IMG/VR virus record: IMGVR_UViG_3300030098_004614 | Span: 1 to 34,950 of that record | DNA length: 34,950 nt | Source: a virus | Reading direction: 5' to 3' (one strand) | Shown: in pieces, positions 9,408 to 17,368 of the stretch | How the letters are laid out: each line of letters opens with the position of its first letter | Position numbering within the stretch: position 1 is the stretch's first letter | The notes under the pieces: model-generated | What the model was told of the DNA's origin: nothing | The model's database searches: none | What the model saw: the letters and a program-made list of their open reading frames with translations, nothing else | Position numbers and translations under genes: made by a program

Positions 9408-11940
9408 CGTATCTTTTGCTTCTCGGATTGACGAAGCTTTCGAACTCCGCAGCCAGTATCTTCATAGGCAAGGCGGACGAAGTGGTGATCTTGACGGTCG
9501 CCTCGTCGTGCTTGGCGTGTATCGGAAAGCGAAAGGATCCGCTGTCCAACACCAAGGAACCGACCGTGCTGTCCGCTCCCAAATTCGAAGGGTTGAAAGC
9601 GTAGGAATAGGTGTCCCTGTAAAGAGGAGTCACCTCGATTGTAAAGTGTCCGGTGTCGGCGTAGTCCACCGCTCCGTTCTTCAAAGTCTGATAAGTGAAG
9701 TCACTGGCGGACTTTCCTCCGCGCTCCGTAGGTTGCTTCAAAGTCTGCGTGGAGAACTCGTATTCCGTGTCGTATTCGAATCCCAACCAGTAGTCGTCCC
9801 TCGAAATGTAACCTTTTTCCACGCTCCAAGCGGAAGCAGAGGAAATACTCGAATCAGCAACCCAATAACTCGCCCACGAACCACCTACTCCAGGTTCGGT
9901 AGCTGAAGCTGAAGTGTTTGCCGCTATACATCTGTACACGGTTCCTCCGTGACTAACGAAACTAGCTATATCCGATAACGTGCAACTGGTGGCCGATACC
10001 CTCGTAGTGGGATACCTGGCGCCATTCTTCGTGTAGACGACCGCTCCGTCAGGATCGTAAGGAAGACCCGTGATGGTAGTCTTGGAGGTGGCGTAACTGT
10101 CGCTCAACGACGCTCCGTCCAGCCTTCTGTCCAAATGTATGGCGTAACTCTTTCCGGTGTCCGTCAAACCTACTTCCATTGGAACCTTTTCCAAGTAAGT
10201 GCCTCCGCTGTCCTTGGTCACCATGTACAAGTCGCTGCCCATGAAACCGACTCCCACGACGTCCGTCGCGAACTCGAACCGACTCCACGCCGATTGAATC
10301 TTCTCCTTGTTCTGCCAAAAGTATTTGTAGACGTACAGGTGCTTCAAGTTCGAGGAAGTGGTTGTCACTATGACGTCTTCCGACGGAGTACCCACTATCT
10401 GACGCAGGGAAGCAGACAAATAACGAGGTGTCTGAGCGGTGATCTCCGAAGCGTCGAACACGTCCGTGTCCTTGTCTATGAAGAACTCGTAGATTCCGTC
10501 GTATCCTCCCCGCTGAAACGGAAAGTAAACGTAGTTGGAAAGAGCGAGAGGCGTGACGTTCTCGTTGACGTCGTATTCGGTGATCGGTGAAACGTTGACC
10601 GTCCTCGGAGTCAACAAGTCCGTGCCTCTCAAAACAAATTGAGACTTGGGAGCGAACAACACTAGCTTCTCCTGAAAGGGAACAGCGTGTTTCAAGATGC
10701 TTACCTTGGTGTGCGCTACACCCACGTCTATGGGGTCGCCATCCAACAAACTAAGTACCGTGGTCCTGAAGAAATTGAAGTAACTGTCGGATTCACTGAA
10801 CACCACCGCTCCGTCCGCCAGTAATCCCAAGCGGTTCTTGAAGAAGAATATATCGTTGATGGTGGAACCGACGAAAGAAGGATTGCCGTTGGTGTCGGCG
10901 TCCCCCGCCACCCTGTTGGTCCAAGCAGTCGTGGCGGACGTCTCTCCCGACAACTCCACCGTATATGAAGTGATGACTCCTGATCCGTCCATATGCGGTT
11001 TCATGGTCACTGGCATGGTCGTGTTGTCCAAGGTGGTGGTCACCCCGTACCCAATGTCCTCAACCCACGAACCTTCGCCGAAGGAAGCTCCGTCCTTGGT
11101 GGCGAACTTCACGTAGTAGTCGTCTTGCGTCAGTTCCACGTCTCCGCGTACCTTGACCCTAAAGTCATTGTAACACTTCGTGGGTAGATCGGTGATTGCG
11201 TCCACTTCCTTGAACACAAGACCAAGACCGGTGTTAGCCAACCCATCCGAAACGGCGATTGTCATACCGGAAGTCTTGGCAATCTTAATTACCGAACCGT
11301 TCCGCGTGAAAGTGTATCCTGAAACAGTACCCATCGCCGTGACGATTTCAGCGGCTATATGCTCGCTATCAGCTTCGTCTCCGCCTCCGCTCGACGCTCC
11401 GCTTGTGACTGTCTTGTCCGCTCCATCCAAGGTGACCGTGTATTTCTTTTCGTAGTCCCCTTGCTTGACGAACACTACGGCTTCCTCCGCCAATGCTGCT
11501 GAAGTAGTACCCGCCATAGCAACCGTCTTGGTCTTGTTCACCAAGAAAGTGTAATCGGCTACCGTCAACGCTCTGATGTCTTGCAACGGATTGGTAGTCG
11601 ATAAATAGGTGACTGCCGCCGACGTGACCGTAGCGGGTATTCCCGCTCCCGTGGCCACGTTGAAAATACTTACGCTTACCGTGGATCCTCCTCCGTCGTC
11701 AAACACGGCTACGTGTTGATTGGAGGTGTCTCTGTCAACGTAGTGTACCTTTGCGTCGTCGTTGATCGCCGTAGCTTTTATCTCCGCTATCAGGCGGGAG
11801 TTAGGACGCTTCGTAAGTCCGTCCACAACCGTCGAATAACCGTTCTTCTGCGCTTCCGCTTGACCTGGATACCTGAGATTGTCGGGTTGTTGCGAAACCC
11901 CTTGGACAAGGTTCGGTACGCTCGTCGTTATAAGAGGCAT
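9400..11940 (-). CDS. Tail tubular protein B (gp12-like)
   Basis: An 846-residue tail nozzle protein. The opening MPLITTSVPNLVQGVSQQPDNLRYPGQAEAQKNGYSTVVDGLTKRP is the family's characteristic N-terminus (the VSQQP and GL..RP motifs). T7 gp12 is 794 aa, so length agrees. It forms the hexameric nozzle at the tip of the short tail and binds tail fibres. A Ser/Thr-rich insert of about 45 residues near residue 640-690 (FVSHGGTVYRCIAANTSASATEPGVGGSW) resembles small carbohydrate-binding or surface modules found in other phage tail proteins; this is an inference. It sits 4 bp after the gp11-like gene. Confidence 0.95.
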   Translation of the reverse strand: MPLITTSVPNLVQGVSQQPDNLRYPGQAEAQKNGYSTVVDGLTKRPNSRLIAEIKATAINDDAKVHYVDRDTSNQHVAVFDDGGGSTVSVSIFNVATGAGIPATVTSAAVTYLSTTNPLQDIRALTVADYTFLVNKTKTVAMAGTTSAALAEEAVVFVKQGDYEKKYTVTLDGADKTVTSGASSGGGDEADSEHIAAEIVTAMGTVSGYTFTRNGSVIKIAKTSGMTIAVSDGLANTGLGLVFKEVDAITDLPTKCYNDFRVKVRGDVELTQDDYYVKFATKDGASFGEGSWVEDIGYGVTTTLDNTTMPVTMKPHMDGSGVITSYTVELSGETSATTAWTNRVAGDADTNGNPSFVGSTINDIFFFKNRLGLLADGAVVFSESDSYFNFFRTTVLSLLDGDPIDVGVAHTKVSILKHAVPFQEKLVLFAPKSQFVLRGTDLLTPRTVNVSPITEYDVNENVTPLALSNYVYFPFQRGGYDGIYEFFIDKDTDVFDASEITAQTPRYLSASLRQIVGTPSEDVIVTTTSSNLKHLYVYKYFWQNKEKIQSAWSRFEFATDVVGVGFMGSDLYMVTKDSGGTYLEKVPMEVGLTDTGKSYAIHLDRRLDGASLSDSYATSKTTITGLPYDPDGAVVYTKNGARYPTTRVSATSCTLSDIASFVSHGGTVYRCIAANTSASATEPGVGGSWASYWVADSSISSASAWSVEKGYISRDDYWLGFEYDTEYEFSTQTLKQPTERGGKSASDFTYQTLKNGAVDYADTGHFTIEVTPLYRDTYSYAFNPSNLGADSTVGSLVLDSGSFRFPIHAKHDEATVKITTSSALPMKILAAEFESFVNPRSKRYGG

Positions 11941-11944
11941 AAAG

Positions 11945-12526
11945 TTACCTGTCTATGACGCGGTATACGTCGTAATTACCAAATATGGTTCTGTCGGCGC
12001 TTTCGCTGTCAGCGTCCACCGCCGCAGCTTTCGCCTCTATTTCGTCTCGTAAAGTGAATCCCGTGATCTCCTGACTACCCATGAAACGGGAAGCGAAGAT
12101 TCGGGCGGCTTTCAAGGTAACGTAGTTCCTGAACTGTTCGGGAATCTCCGTGAAATCCAAAAGAAAGGTGACCGTCAACTCCAAGTCTTCCGTGAAGACG
12201 TCCGTGTGTTCCTTGCGGTCGTATAACTGACTGCCTCGCTGTACCAAGTCCAAGTCCGTGTGCTTGTCAGCGGCGGCGTCCACCTTCAATACGTTGTCCG
12301 CCAAGGTGATCTTGCCGTCAGCGTCCTTGGTGAAAGGATACTTGTGTTCCGTGTTGAAGTGCCAACCAATGGCTTGAACCGCCTTGTTCACCTCGTCCAA
12401 GACGTTCTCCGCAGTAACGACGGAAACGGGACGACTGCTTCCTCCCAACGTGTTGACAGGTGATTCGCCTATGACGCCCAACATCACGTTGACCGCTTCA
12501 AGCTTGGTGGTTCTAGCTAAACTCAT
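11945..12526 (-). CDS. Tail tubular protein A (gp11-like)
   Basis: A 193-residue tail adaptor. LEAVNVMLGVIGESPVNTLGG near the N-terminus, the AIGWHFNTEHKYPF segment and the RNYVTLKAARIFASRFMGS helix are diagnostic for the T7 gp11 family (T7 gp11 is 196 aa), which links portal and nozzle as a dodecameric ring. It is separated from the capsid gene by a 137-bp intergenic region and runs directly into the gp12-like gene (4 bp). Confidence 0.95.
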   Translation of the reverse strand: MSLARTTKLEAVNVMLGVIGESPVNTLGGSSRPVSVVTAENVLDEVNKAVQAIGWHFNTEHKYPFTKDADGKITLADNVLKVDAAADKHTDLDLVQRGSQLYDRKEHTDVFTEDLELTVTFLLDFTEIPEQFRNYVTLKAARIFASRFMGSQEITGFTLRDEIEAKAAAVDADSESADRTIFGNYDVYRVIDR

Positions 12527-12663
12527 AAGTCTAAAAAATAGTTTTATAAAATTCCTCGCAGACGGAGGTTGAACGGAACAGGAAAAGGAAACGACACCTA
12601 AAAAACCTGTCCGAACAACCCCCGCCTAGCGAGAAAAATTAATGATGAGATAGTCCGGTAACG
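12527..12663 (-). other. Capsid-gp11 intergenic region with inverted repeat
   Basis: This 137-bp gap is the place where T7 carries its main class III terminator. The minus strand contains a T-run (TTTTTT) preceded by GGACAGG, and CCTGTTCC lies 23 bases further on, giving a bulged stem of seven pairs with a long loop. No compact GC-rich hairpin ending in a T-run is visible, so a classical terminator is uncertain. The plus strand of the same segment contains ACGACACCTA, the early-gene leader element, here in the opposite orientation to the genes. Confidence 0.35.
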
Positions 12664-13719
12664 TTATGCCACTAGTTCAAGCGCGCACTCGCCACGGAGA
12701 ATACCGTGACCCATTGCGTACTTGGCGACGAACAACGTACCTTGGCGCTCGATCTGATACTCGGACTCGGTAGCCAAGTCGAGTAGTTTGACCGTGCCTA
12801 CTGCACTAGGATGAGCGACGATACCAACAGTATTGCGGAAGTCGCCGTTGTATCCCGAACCACTACCGCCGAACACGTCGTTGGAGGCTGCTCCGTCGCC
12901 AGTGGCGGTGGAAGACAGATCCGCAGACGGGATGTTCGTGGACTTGTAGATGTCGATGCCCGCAACTTGCGGAACAGTTCCACCTGCAAGAGAACCCGAA
13001 CCTCCGACGTCTTTGTTGGCGGCGGACGAAGTGATGGCCAAGGCGTTGTTGCCTCCGGTGATCAACTTGTAATAGTCCTCCGGTCCAAGAACGCAGAAGC
13101 GTCCGTCACTGGGAACGTCGTTGTTGTCGAGCTTCGCGGCGGCGGTGTACAACGCGGCAACAAGATCAGCACCCGTGAAGGCTCCTTTGGTTCCCGCAGA
13201 GTCGGGAGCGCTGAGATTGTTGTTCGGTACGTCCACTTGAGCGCCTACGTTGCCACCGGTAACACCTGGTGTGCTTTCGCGGGCTGCTGCCACGAACACC
13301 TTGCATACGGCGATGTCGAAACGCTTCGCCAAGGCGCGACCTAACTCGGAAGAGTAGACGCTGCGAATGTCGTAGTGATTCTTGACGTCGTCGATGCTAC
13401 TGAGGAAAGAAGAAGCGAGAAGAACGTCGTCGATGGTGATGACTTTCTCGTTTTTCTTCGGGTCGCTCAAGTAGCTGTTTCCGGCGTCAGCGATGTTAGC
13501 GCCAGGAGTGTGGTAGGAAGCGGTGGCGATTCCCGTGACAGGGAACTGCGCGCTCTTACCGCTCTCTATGGTGCGGATAGTGTGCAACGGTTTGAAAATG
13601 TTGTTGCTTTCAAACGTTGTGAGGATTTCGCCGGCAAATTTCTTCAGGAAGAGAGCGTTAGCGTCTCCCGCTGAATTAACCTGACCGACTCTTGATGGAG
13701 TGGTGTCTCCGTTAGCCAT
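12664..13719 (-). CDS. Major capsid protein (gp10-like)
   Basis: A 351-residue protein starting MANGDTTPSRVGQVNSAGDANALFLKKFAGEILTTFE, the N-terminal pattern of T7-like major capsid proteins (T7 gp10A 345 aa), with the family segments GKSAQFPVTG and ITIDDVLLASSFLSSIDDVKNHYD. It would assemble on the scaffold protein as an HK97-fold shell. A very strong ribosome-binding site, AAGGAGG, lies 6 bp before the ATG, fitting the most abundant virion protein. It follows a 144-bp gap that probably holds a late promoter. No evident frameshift form such as T7 gp10B was identified. Confidence 0.95.
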   Translation of the reverse strand: MANGDTTPSRVGQVNSAGDANALFLKKFAGEILTTFESNNIFKPLHTIRTIESGKSAQFPVTGIATASYHTPGANIADAGNSYLSDPKKNEKVITIDDVLLASSFLSSIDDVKNHYDIRSVYSSELGRALAKRFDIAVCKVFVAAARESTPGVTGGNVGAQVDVPNNNLSAPDSAGTKGAFTGADLVAALYTAAAKLDNNDVPSDGRFCVLGPEDYYKLITGGNNALAITSSAANKDVGGSGSLAGGTVPQVAGIDIYKSTNIPSADLSSTATGDGAASNDVFGGSGSGYNGDFRNTVGIVAHPSAVGTVKLLDLATESEYQIERQGTLFVAKYAMGHGILRGECALELVA

Positions 13720-13863
13720 GATGGCCTCCTTGTGGTTAAGGTGTTATAGATTTAGGTTGTTAGACCGCTTCTCAAGCGTTTCACGGGTGTTCTCGTCGGT
13801 TGTCTAGCGCACTAGGCCGTCGGACTGGTGTCCATGAATTCACTTAATAAAGTGGAAAGTGGT
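13720..13863 (-). promoter_or_regulatory. Capsid gene leader (144 bp)
   Basis: This is the largest gap in the virion block. It contains the strong AAGGAGG ribosome-binding site for the capsid gene and two small inverted repeats: CACTT-AATA-AAGTG at 13841-13854 and CGCTT-CTC-AAGCG around 13769-13781. A phage-RNA-polymerase promoter is expected here by analogy with T7 phi10, but no promoter consensus could be derived by eye. The hairpins may be RNA-processing or stabilising elements. Confidence 0.35.
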
Positions 13864-14112
13864 TTATTCGGTTGGGTCGTTCCCCATAGGGAGAGCGTAC
13901 CAACCTTCGGGAAGAGTCACCTTGTTTCTACTTCTCTCCCAACCGCCCTCAGGCGTGGGGAAGTAGACGTGACCCTCCACGTCGTCGCCCAATCGAACGA
14001 CGTCGTGACTGTCGAGAGCGCCGTCAACGAAGACGACTCTGGCGCTTTTGCACCCGCTTGCGAATATCAGACTGCAAGCGCTCGCGAATATGAGAAGGTA
14101 TTTCATGCGCAT
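13864..14112 (-). CDS. Small lipoprotein, possible outer-membrane lysis (spanin-type) protein
   Basis: An 82-residue protein with a lipoprotein signal: MRMKYLLIFASACSLIFASGC, with the lipobox ending at Cys21. A second ATG (residue 3) is an equally possible start. The mature part is about 60 residues, with VYFPTPEGGWERSRNKVTLPEGWYALP at the end. Short phage lipoproteins ending in a PEGWYALP-like motif are, to my recollection, common beside holin genes, but this is not verified. It overlaps the 57-residue ORF upstream by 89 bp in another frame, an arrangement reminiscent of Rz/Rz1 spanins. Role in outer-membrane disruption is inferred from location and lipobox. Confidence 0.7.
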   Translation of the reverse strand: MRMKYLLIFASACSLIFASGCKSARVVFVDGALDSHDVVRLGDDVEGHVYFPTPEGGWERSRNKVTLPEGWYALPMGNDPTE

Positions 14113-14197
14113 CTTCAGCTACTACTTTTTTATCTAGTTCGGAGCGGAATAATCCCGTGATCCAATCAAGGAGCGCTTTGATTATTCCTCCCCACAT
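14024..14197 (-). CDS. Small amphipathic ORF overlapping lipoprotein gene
   Basis: A 57-codon ORF from the ATG at 14197, immediately after the stop of the hydrophobic protein gene (its TAA is at 14198-14200), to the TGA at 14024. The protein begins MWGGIIKALLDWITGLF, a short hydrophobic or amphipathic helix, followed by a charged, Arg/Lys-rich tail (HIRERLQSDIRKRVQKRQ). It overlaps the lipoprotein ORF by 89 bp. It could be an inner-membrane partner of that lipoprotein, although it is much shorter than ordinary i-spanins and its N-terminal helix is only about 15 residues. Function not assigned. Confidence 0.6.
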   Translation of the reverse strand: MWGGIIKALLDWITGLFRSELDKKVVAEDAHEIPSHIRERLQSDIRKRVQKRQSRLR

Positions 14198-14383
14198 TTA
14201 TTTGTCTCCCTTGTCCTTGGCCTTGCCGACGTTTATCGCCAACAAATCAACAAGCTTGTACAGCTTCTTTACGATGCCGTCGTCCTTGGGCGTAGGAGTA
14301 AGAGCGGCTACTGCCGACGCAGTGGCTATCAAGCCAGTAAGCACGGCTACGATGCCTTCCCAGTTTTCTTGTACGTATTGCAT
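14198..14383 (-). CDS. Small membrane protein, holin candidate
   Basis: A 61-residue protein with one hydrophobic segment (IVAVLTGLIATASAVAAL, residues 11-28), an ALTPTPKDD turn and a basic tail (VGKAKDKGDK). This composition is common for small phage proteins encoded beside spanin-type genes and annotated as holins. Position between scaffold and lipoprotein genes supports a lysis role. It lacks a second clear transmembrane helix, so it would be a single-span (class III-like) holin if correct. Confidence 0.6.
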   Translation of the reverse strand: MQYVQENWEGIVAVLTGLIATASAVAALTPTPKDDGIVKKLYKLVDLLAINVGKAKDKGDK

Positions 14384-14398
14384 AACGTTAATAGTTCC

Positions 14399-15181
14399 TT
14401 ATAGGTTGCTGACCGCCAGTCTGCGGTCGATCATTGCGTGATAAGCTTTGTCGCCCTCCTTGTAACGAGGATCCATCATTGCGCGGCGAACCTCCTGCAT
14501 GGATTGAAAAGGCACGGAACCCGTACCTGAAGTCTCTCCCTTCAGAAGTTGCTTTGGTCCCGTTCCGCCGACCTCCGCACGATAACGAGCGTGAAGACCT
14601 TTGACGGCGAACTTCGCTTGTTCCACCGTTCCCGTGGTGACCGCTTGGTTGAAAGCGTCCATCTCCTCGTCGGTCAAAGCGGTTCCCGCCCATTCCGTCA
14701 TGGCGTCGTAATCGCTTCCTGCCTCGCCTTTGATTGCGTTTGCTTGGTTCTCTTGAAGAGCCGCTTGTCCGGCTGCGAAAGAGTCCACCAATTCCTTGGA
14801 TAACCCAAGCTTTGAAAGTGATTCGTAGGTGTCGTCCGTAAGTTCTCCTTTCTCGAAGAACTCCTTGGACGCTTCGGTAACGATACCCGCGGCTTCGGAA
14901 GGTTCGACTTCAGACTCAGGTGTGTCGCCTTCCTCTTTGTTCCCCATCTTCTTTTCAAGTTCGGAGTAGGCTTTCGCCATGTCCTCCGCCGTCTTGAACT
15001 TTTCAGGAAGCCACTCAGGACGCTCCTGTTCCCCTTCAGGCGTTTCTTCAACTGGGTCAGTTGTCTCGGCGTCCTCATCAGGAGCGTCCTGAGTACCTTC
15101 CTCGCTTTTAACTTCTTCTTCTTCAGGTTCTATTTCACCTGGTGTCTTTTCGTTTATCTCGACTCTATGTAATTCCGCCAT
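14399..15181 (-). CDS. Capsid assembly scaffolding protein (gp9-like)
   Basis: A 260-residue, strongly acidic N-terminal half (many Glu/Asp between residues 9 and 100) followed by a helical C-terminal part with a basic end (EVRRAMMDPRYKEGDKAYHAMIDRRLAV). This is the typical plan of T7-like scaffold proteins, in which the C-terminal helices bind the capsid protein. It lies between portal-side genes and the capsid gene as gp9 does in T7 (307 aa). Upstream of the ATG are AAAGGAAAC and an AACGAC stretch. Confidence 0.9.
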   Translation of the reverse strand: MAELHRVEINEKTPGEIEPEEEEVKSEEGTQDAPDEDAETTDPVEETPEGEQERPEWLPEKFKTAEDMAKAYSELEKKMGNKEEGDTPESEVEPSEAAGIVTEASKEFFEKGELTDDTYESLSKLGLSKELVDSFAAGQAALQENQANAIKGEAGSDYDAMTEWAGTALTDEEMDAFNQAVTTGTVEQAKFAVKGLHARYRAEVGGTGPKQLLKGETSGTGSVPFQSMQEVRRAMMDPRYKEGDKAYHAMIDRRLAVSNL

Positions 15182-15227
15182 GTCGTTTTGTTTCCTTTGA
15201 GGTTTCGTTTATTGTTCCTGTGAAAAA

Positions 15228-15572
15228 TTACTTCTTCTTTTTCTTCTTTTTCTTCTTTTTGATTTGAAGAGCCTTACGTTTCTTCAACGCTTCCGCCAAA
15301 GCTTTTTCCTTCGCCTTCTGTTCCTCTTCGTCTTTCTTCATTTGAGCTTTAACGTGTTTTTCTTCCAACACGTAACCGTGTTCATGTATGTGTTTTAATT
15401 CTTTACGTCGGCGCATTTCAACCGCACGTTGCCGCGCGCCGAGTCGTGGGTCACCAAAATGCGCTTTCCCGTCCAACGCTCCGTCGCCCTTACCATCAAA
15501 ACCTTTGGAAAAAATTCCGTGATTTTTAAAGTGTTTACGTTTCTTGATAGTTAAGTCTTTTCTTTTAGCCAT
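15228..15572 (-). CDS. Lysine-rich protein with poly-Lys C-terminus
   Basis: A 114-residue, extremely basic protein between the portal and scaffold genes. It starts MAKRKDLTIKKRKHFKNHG, has a Lys/Glu/Ala helix in the second half and ends in ten consecutive lysines, encoded by alternating AAG/AAA codons that form a purine-rich simple repeat at 15228-15258. It is not a gene of T7. The composition suggests a DNA-binding virion or packaging-associated protein, or a disordered linker; no domain was recognised. The start ATG is 5 bp after the portal stop. Confidence 0.75.
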   Translation of the reverse strand: MAKRKDLTIKKRKHFKNHGIFSKGFDGKGDGALDGKAHFGDPRLGARQRAVEMRRRKELKHIHEHGYVLEEKHVKAQMKKDEEEQKAKEKALAEALKKRKALQIKKKKKKKKKK

Positions 15573-15577
15573 GAGAT

Positions 15578-17122
15578 TTAAACTTGTTCCGGTGGCGCTT
15601 CTTCAGCCGCCTGTTGTTGTTGAGAAATAGCGTTGATGGCGGGACCACCCAACTTCTCCGCCATCTGTTGCATCTGCATTTGCTGAGTGGTCTGCTGAAC
15701 CTCTTCCTCGGTCTTTATCAAACCTTCGGTCTCTATCCCCAATGCCGTGGCGCGTCTCTTGAAGTAATCCCCTACGTTGACGTATTGGGCGACCGCGTCG
15801 GGACCAACCACTTGGTTCGCTCCCGCAAGGAACATGTCCAAGCGATTCAAGTCATTACCTCTACCCAACGCCTCTACGCCAGTGATCACCGTCGGCTTGA
15901 CGATGTCCTTGGGTATCTTCGGAAGACCACCCTTCTTGGACATCCTCGCCATGAGGCGTTCCACCAAAGGTAGTTGAAGCTCTTGAGATAAAATCGAATA
16001 CAGACCACCCAAAGCCGCTTCAAGTTCCTGAGATAACATACGGATCTCCTCGGCAGTCACTCTCTCCGCGTTGCGGACAACGTCACTGTTCAAAAGAAAA
16101 GCGTAACTCAAGCGTTCCTGTATAGCGGCCATCGTGGTCTGCGCTACCCGAAAGTCATTGAACTTTTGAAGTTGCAGGACACTGACGTCTCCGTCGCTAC
16201 CTTGGACAATCGCTCCGTTCGGCGCTTCCGACAAGGTACGCGCGCGAGTAGTTCCATTTGGGTTGACCATGAACAACACCTTGGCTGCCGCCGCCGATCC
16301 CTCGACGATGGCTTTGGTCAAAGCTTCCAAGGACTTCAGGTCTCCCATGTACTCCTCGACGAAACCTCGACCATAGGACTCTCCGTCTATGCGGGTGTAT
16401 CTCAACGGGATCCAAGGAGACTTCTCTAACGCATACTCGCCGTAGCTTTCCTCGATGTTCATCCCCTTGACGTCTTGATAAACAATGAACTTGTCGTCAC
16501 GCCTACATACAGCCGTGTACAACTCGCAACTGTCTTCCTTGCTTTCCTTGTAAACTTCGTTCCTGACGCTTTCGGGAAGCATCATGGGAGCGACCGTCTC
16601 CTTGGTGGCTATGTGCGTGACGTTCCCCATAGGGTCGCGCTTCACTACGTAGCGGTCAGGACGGAACACTCTCATGCCTCCGTCGTCAGGAAGGTACAAC
16701 AAGGCGTTGCCGCTGATTAACAACTGACGCAACGCCTCGAAGATACCTACACGAAAAGCTTCTACCTCAACTTCCTGGGACACCGCTCTCTCCACTTCGG
16801 ACAAGGCGGACTCCAGTTCAGTTCGGAAATCATCTCCCATCCCCTCCTTCTGTAATTCGTAACGGTCAATGACCAAACGAAAGAAAGGAGCGTTGGGCGG
16901 TAACAAAGCGAGAAGCAACTTGGAAGAGAGATTGTTAACCCCTCTCGCACCAATGCCTTGATAAGGCGTGTAGTACTTGGTGGCGTTGTTGCTTCCGTCC
17001 GGTGGTAGTACGTACGGAATAGTAAGTTCCGACGCTTGTCTGCCTCGGTCTAGGAAAGACCACCTCTGATTCTCTAGCTGAGTGTAGAGATTCTGAGCGG
17101 TTTCAAATTCTTGGTCGTTCAT
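15578..17122 (-). CDS. Portal / head-tail connector protein (gp8-like)
   Basis: A 514-residue portal. The N-terminus has LYTQLENQRWSFLDRGRQASELTIPYVLPPDG and the segment YQGIGARGVNNLSSKLLLALLPPNAPFFRL, both conserved in T7-like head-tail connectors (T7 gp8 is 536 aa). YGRGFVEEYMGDLKSLEALTKAIVEGSAAAAKVLFMVNP is another family block. The C-terminus is Gln-rich (EEEVQQTTQQMQMQQMAEK). It forms the dodecameric ring for DNA packaging and ejection. Confidence 0.95.
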   Translation of the reverse strand: MNDQEFETAQNLYTQLENQRWSFLDRGRQASELTIPYVLPPDGSNNATKYYTPYQGIGARGVNNLSSKLLLALLPPNAPFFRLVIDRYELQKEGMGDDFRTELESALSEVERAVSQEVEVEAFRVGIFEALRQLLISGNALLYLPDDGGMRVFRPDRYVVKRDPMGNVTHIATKETVAPMMLPESVRNEVYKESKEDSCELYTAVCRRDDKFIVYQDVKGMNIEESYGEYALEKSPWIPLRYTRIDGESYGRGFVEEYMGDLKSLEALTKAIVEGSAAAAKVLFMVNPNGTTRARTLSEAPNGAIVQGSDGDVSVLQLQKFNDFRVAQTTMAAIQERLSYAFLLNSDVVRNAERVTAEEIRMLSQELEAALGGLYSILSQELQLPLVERLMARMSKKGGLPKIPKDIVKPTVITGVEALGRGNDLNRLDMFLAGANQVVGPDAVAQYVNVGDYFKRRATALGIETEGLIKTEEEVQQTTQQMQMQQMAEKLGGPAINAISQQQQAAEEAPPEQV

Positions 17123-17124
17123 TA

Positions 17125-17367
17125 TTATTGTTCAGGGGGTTCGGGATTCCATTCGTCTTCCGCCAATTCAGTTAAAATCTGTGAATGCGTTAAGGTTGTC
17201 TTGCCGTAAAGAAATCTGGGTTTGCTACCCTCGTATTTAACGAAGGTCTTGGACTCGTCGTTGTTCCAACGGAGTGTGTCTGCGTTTGTTTGAAGCACCT
17301 TGGAAAAGTCTATCGAACTTGCCTCACTTGCGGTTAGGATCACCCATTTGCGATTTAAATAACTCAT
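17125..17367 (-). CDS. Hypothetical small protein before portal
   Basis: An 80-residue protein starting MSYLNRKWVILTASEASSIDFSKV. The ATG at 17367 comes directly after the TAG of the LamG-like gene (TAGC-ATG), which suggests translational coupling; a GTG six codons upstream is possible but would overlap that gene. The sequence (DTLRWNNDESKTFVKYEG, FLYGKTTLTHSQILTEL) looks like a small mixed alpha/beta protein with no recognised family. It ends 2 bp before the portal ATG. It may travel with the LamG gene as a unit. Confidence 0.65.
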   Translation of the reverse strand: MSYLNRKWVILTASEASSIDFSKVLQTNADTLRWNNDESKTFVKYEGSKPRFLYGKTTLTHSQILTELAEDEWNPEPPEQ

Positions 17368-17368
17368 G

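Noticed and set aside
15228-15258. Purine triplet repeat considered as a regulatory simple repeat or sequencing artefact
   Set aside because: It is in frame and forms the end of an otherwise normal basic ORF, so a coding explanation is enough; an artefact cannot be excluded.
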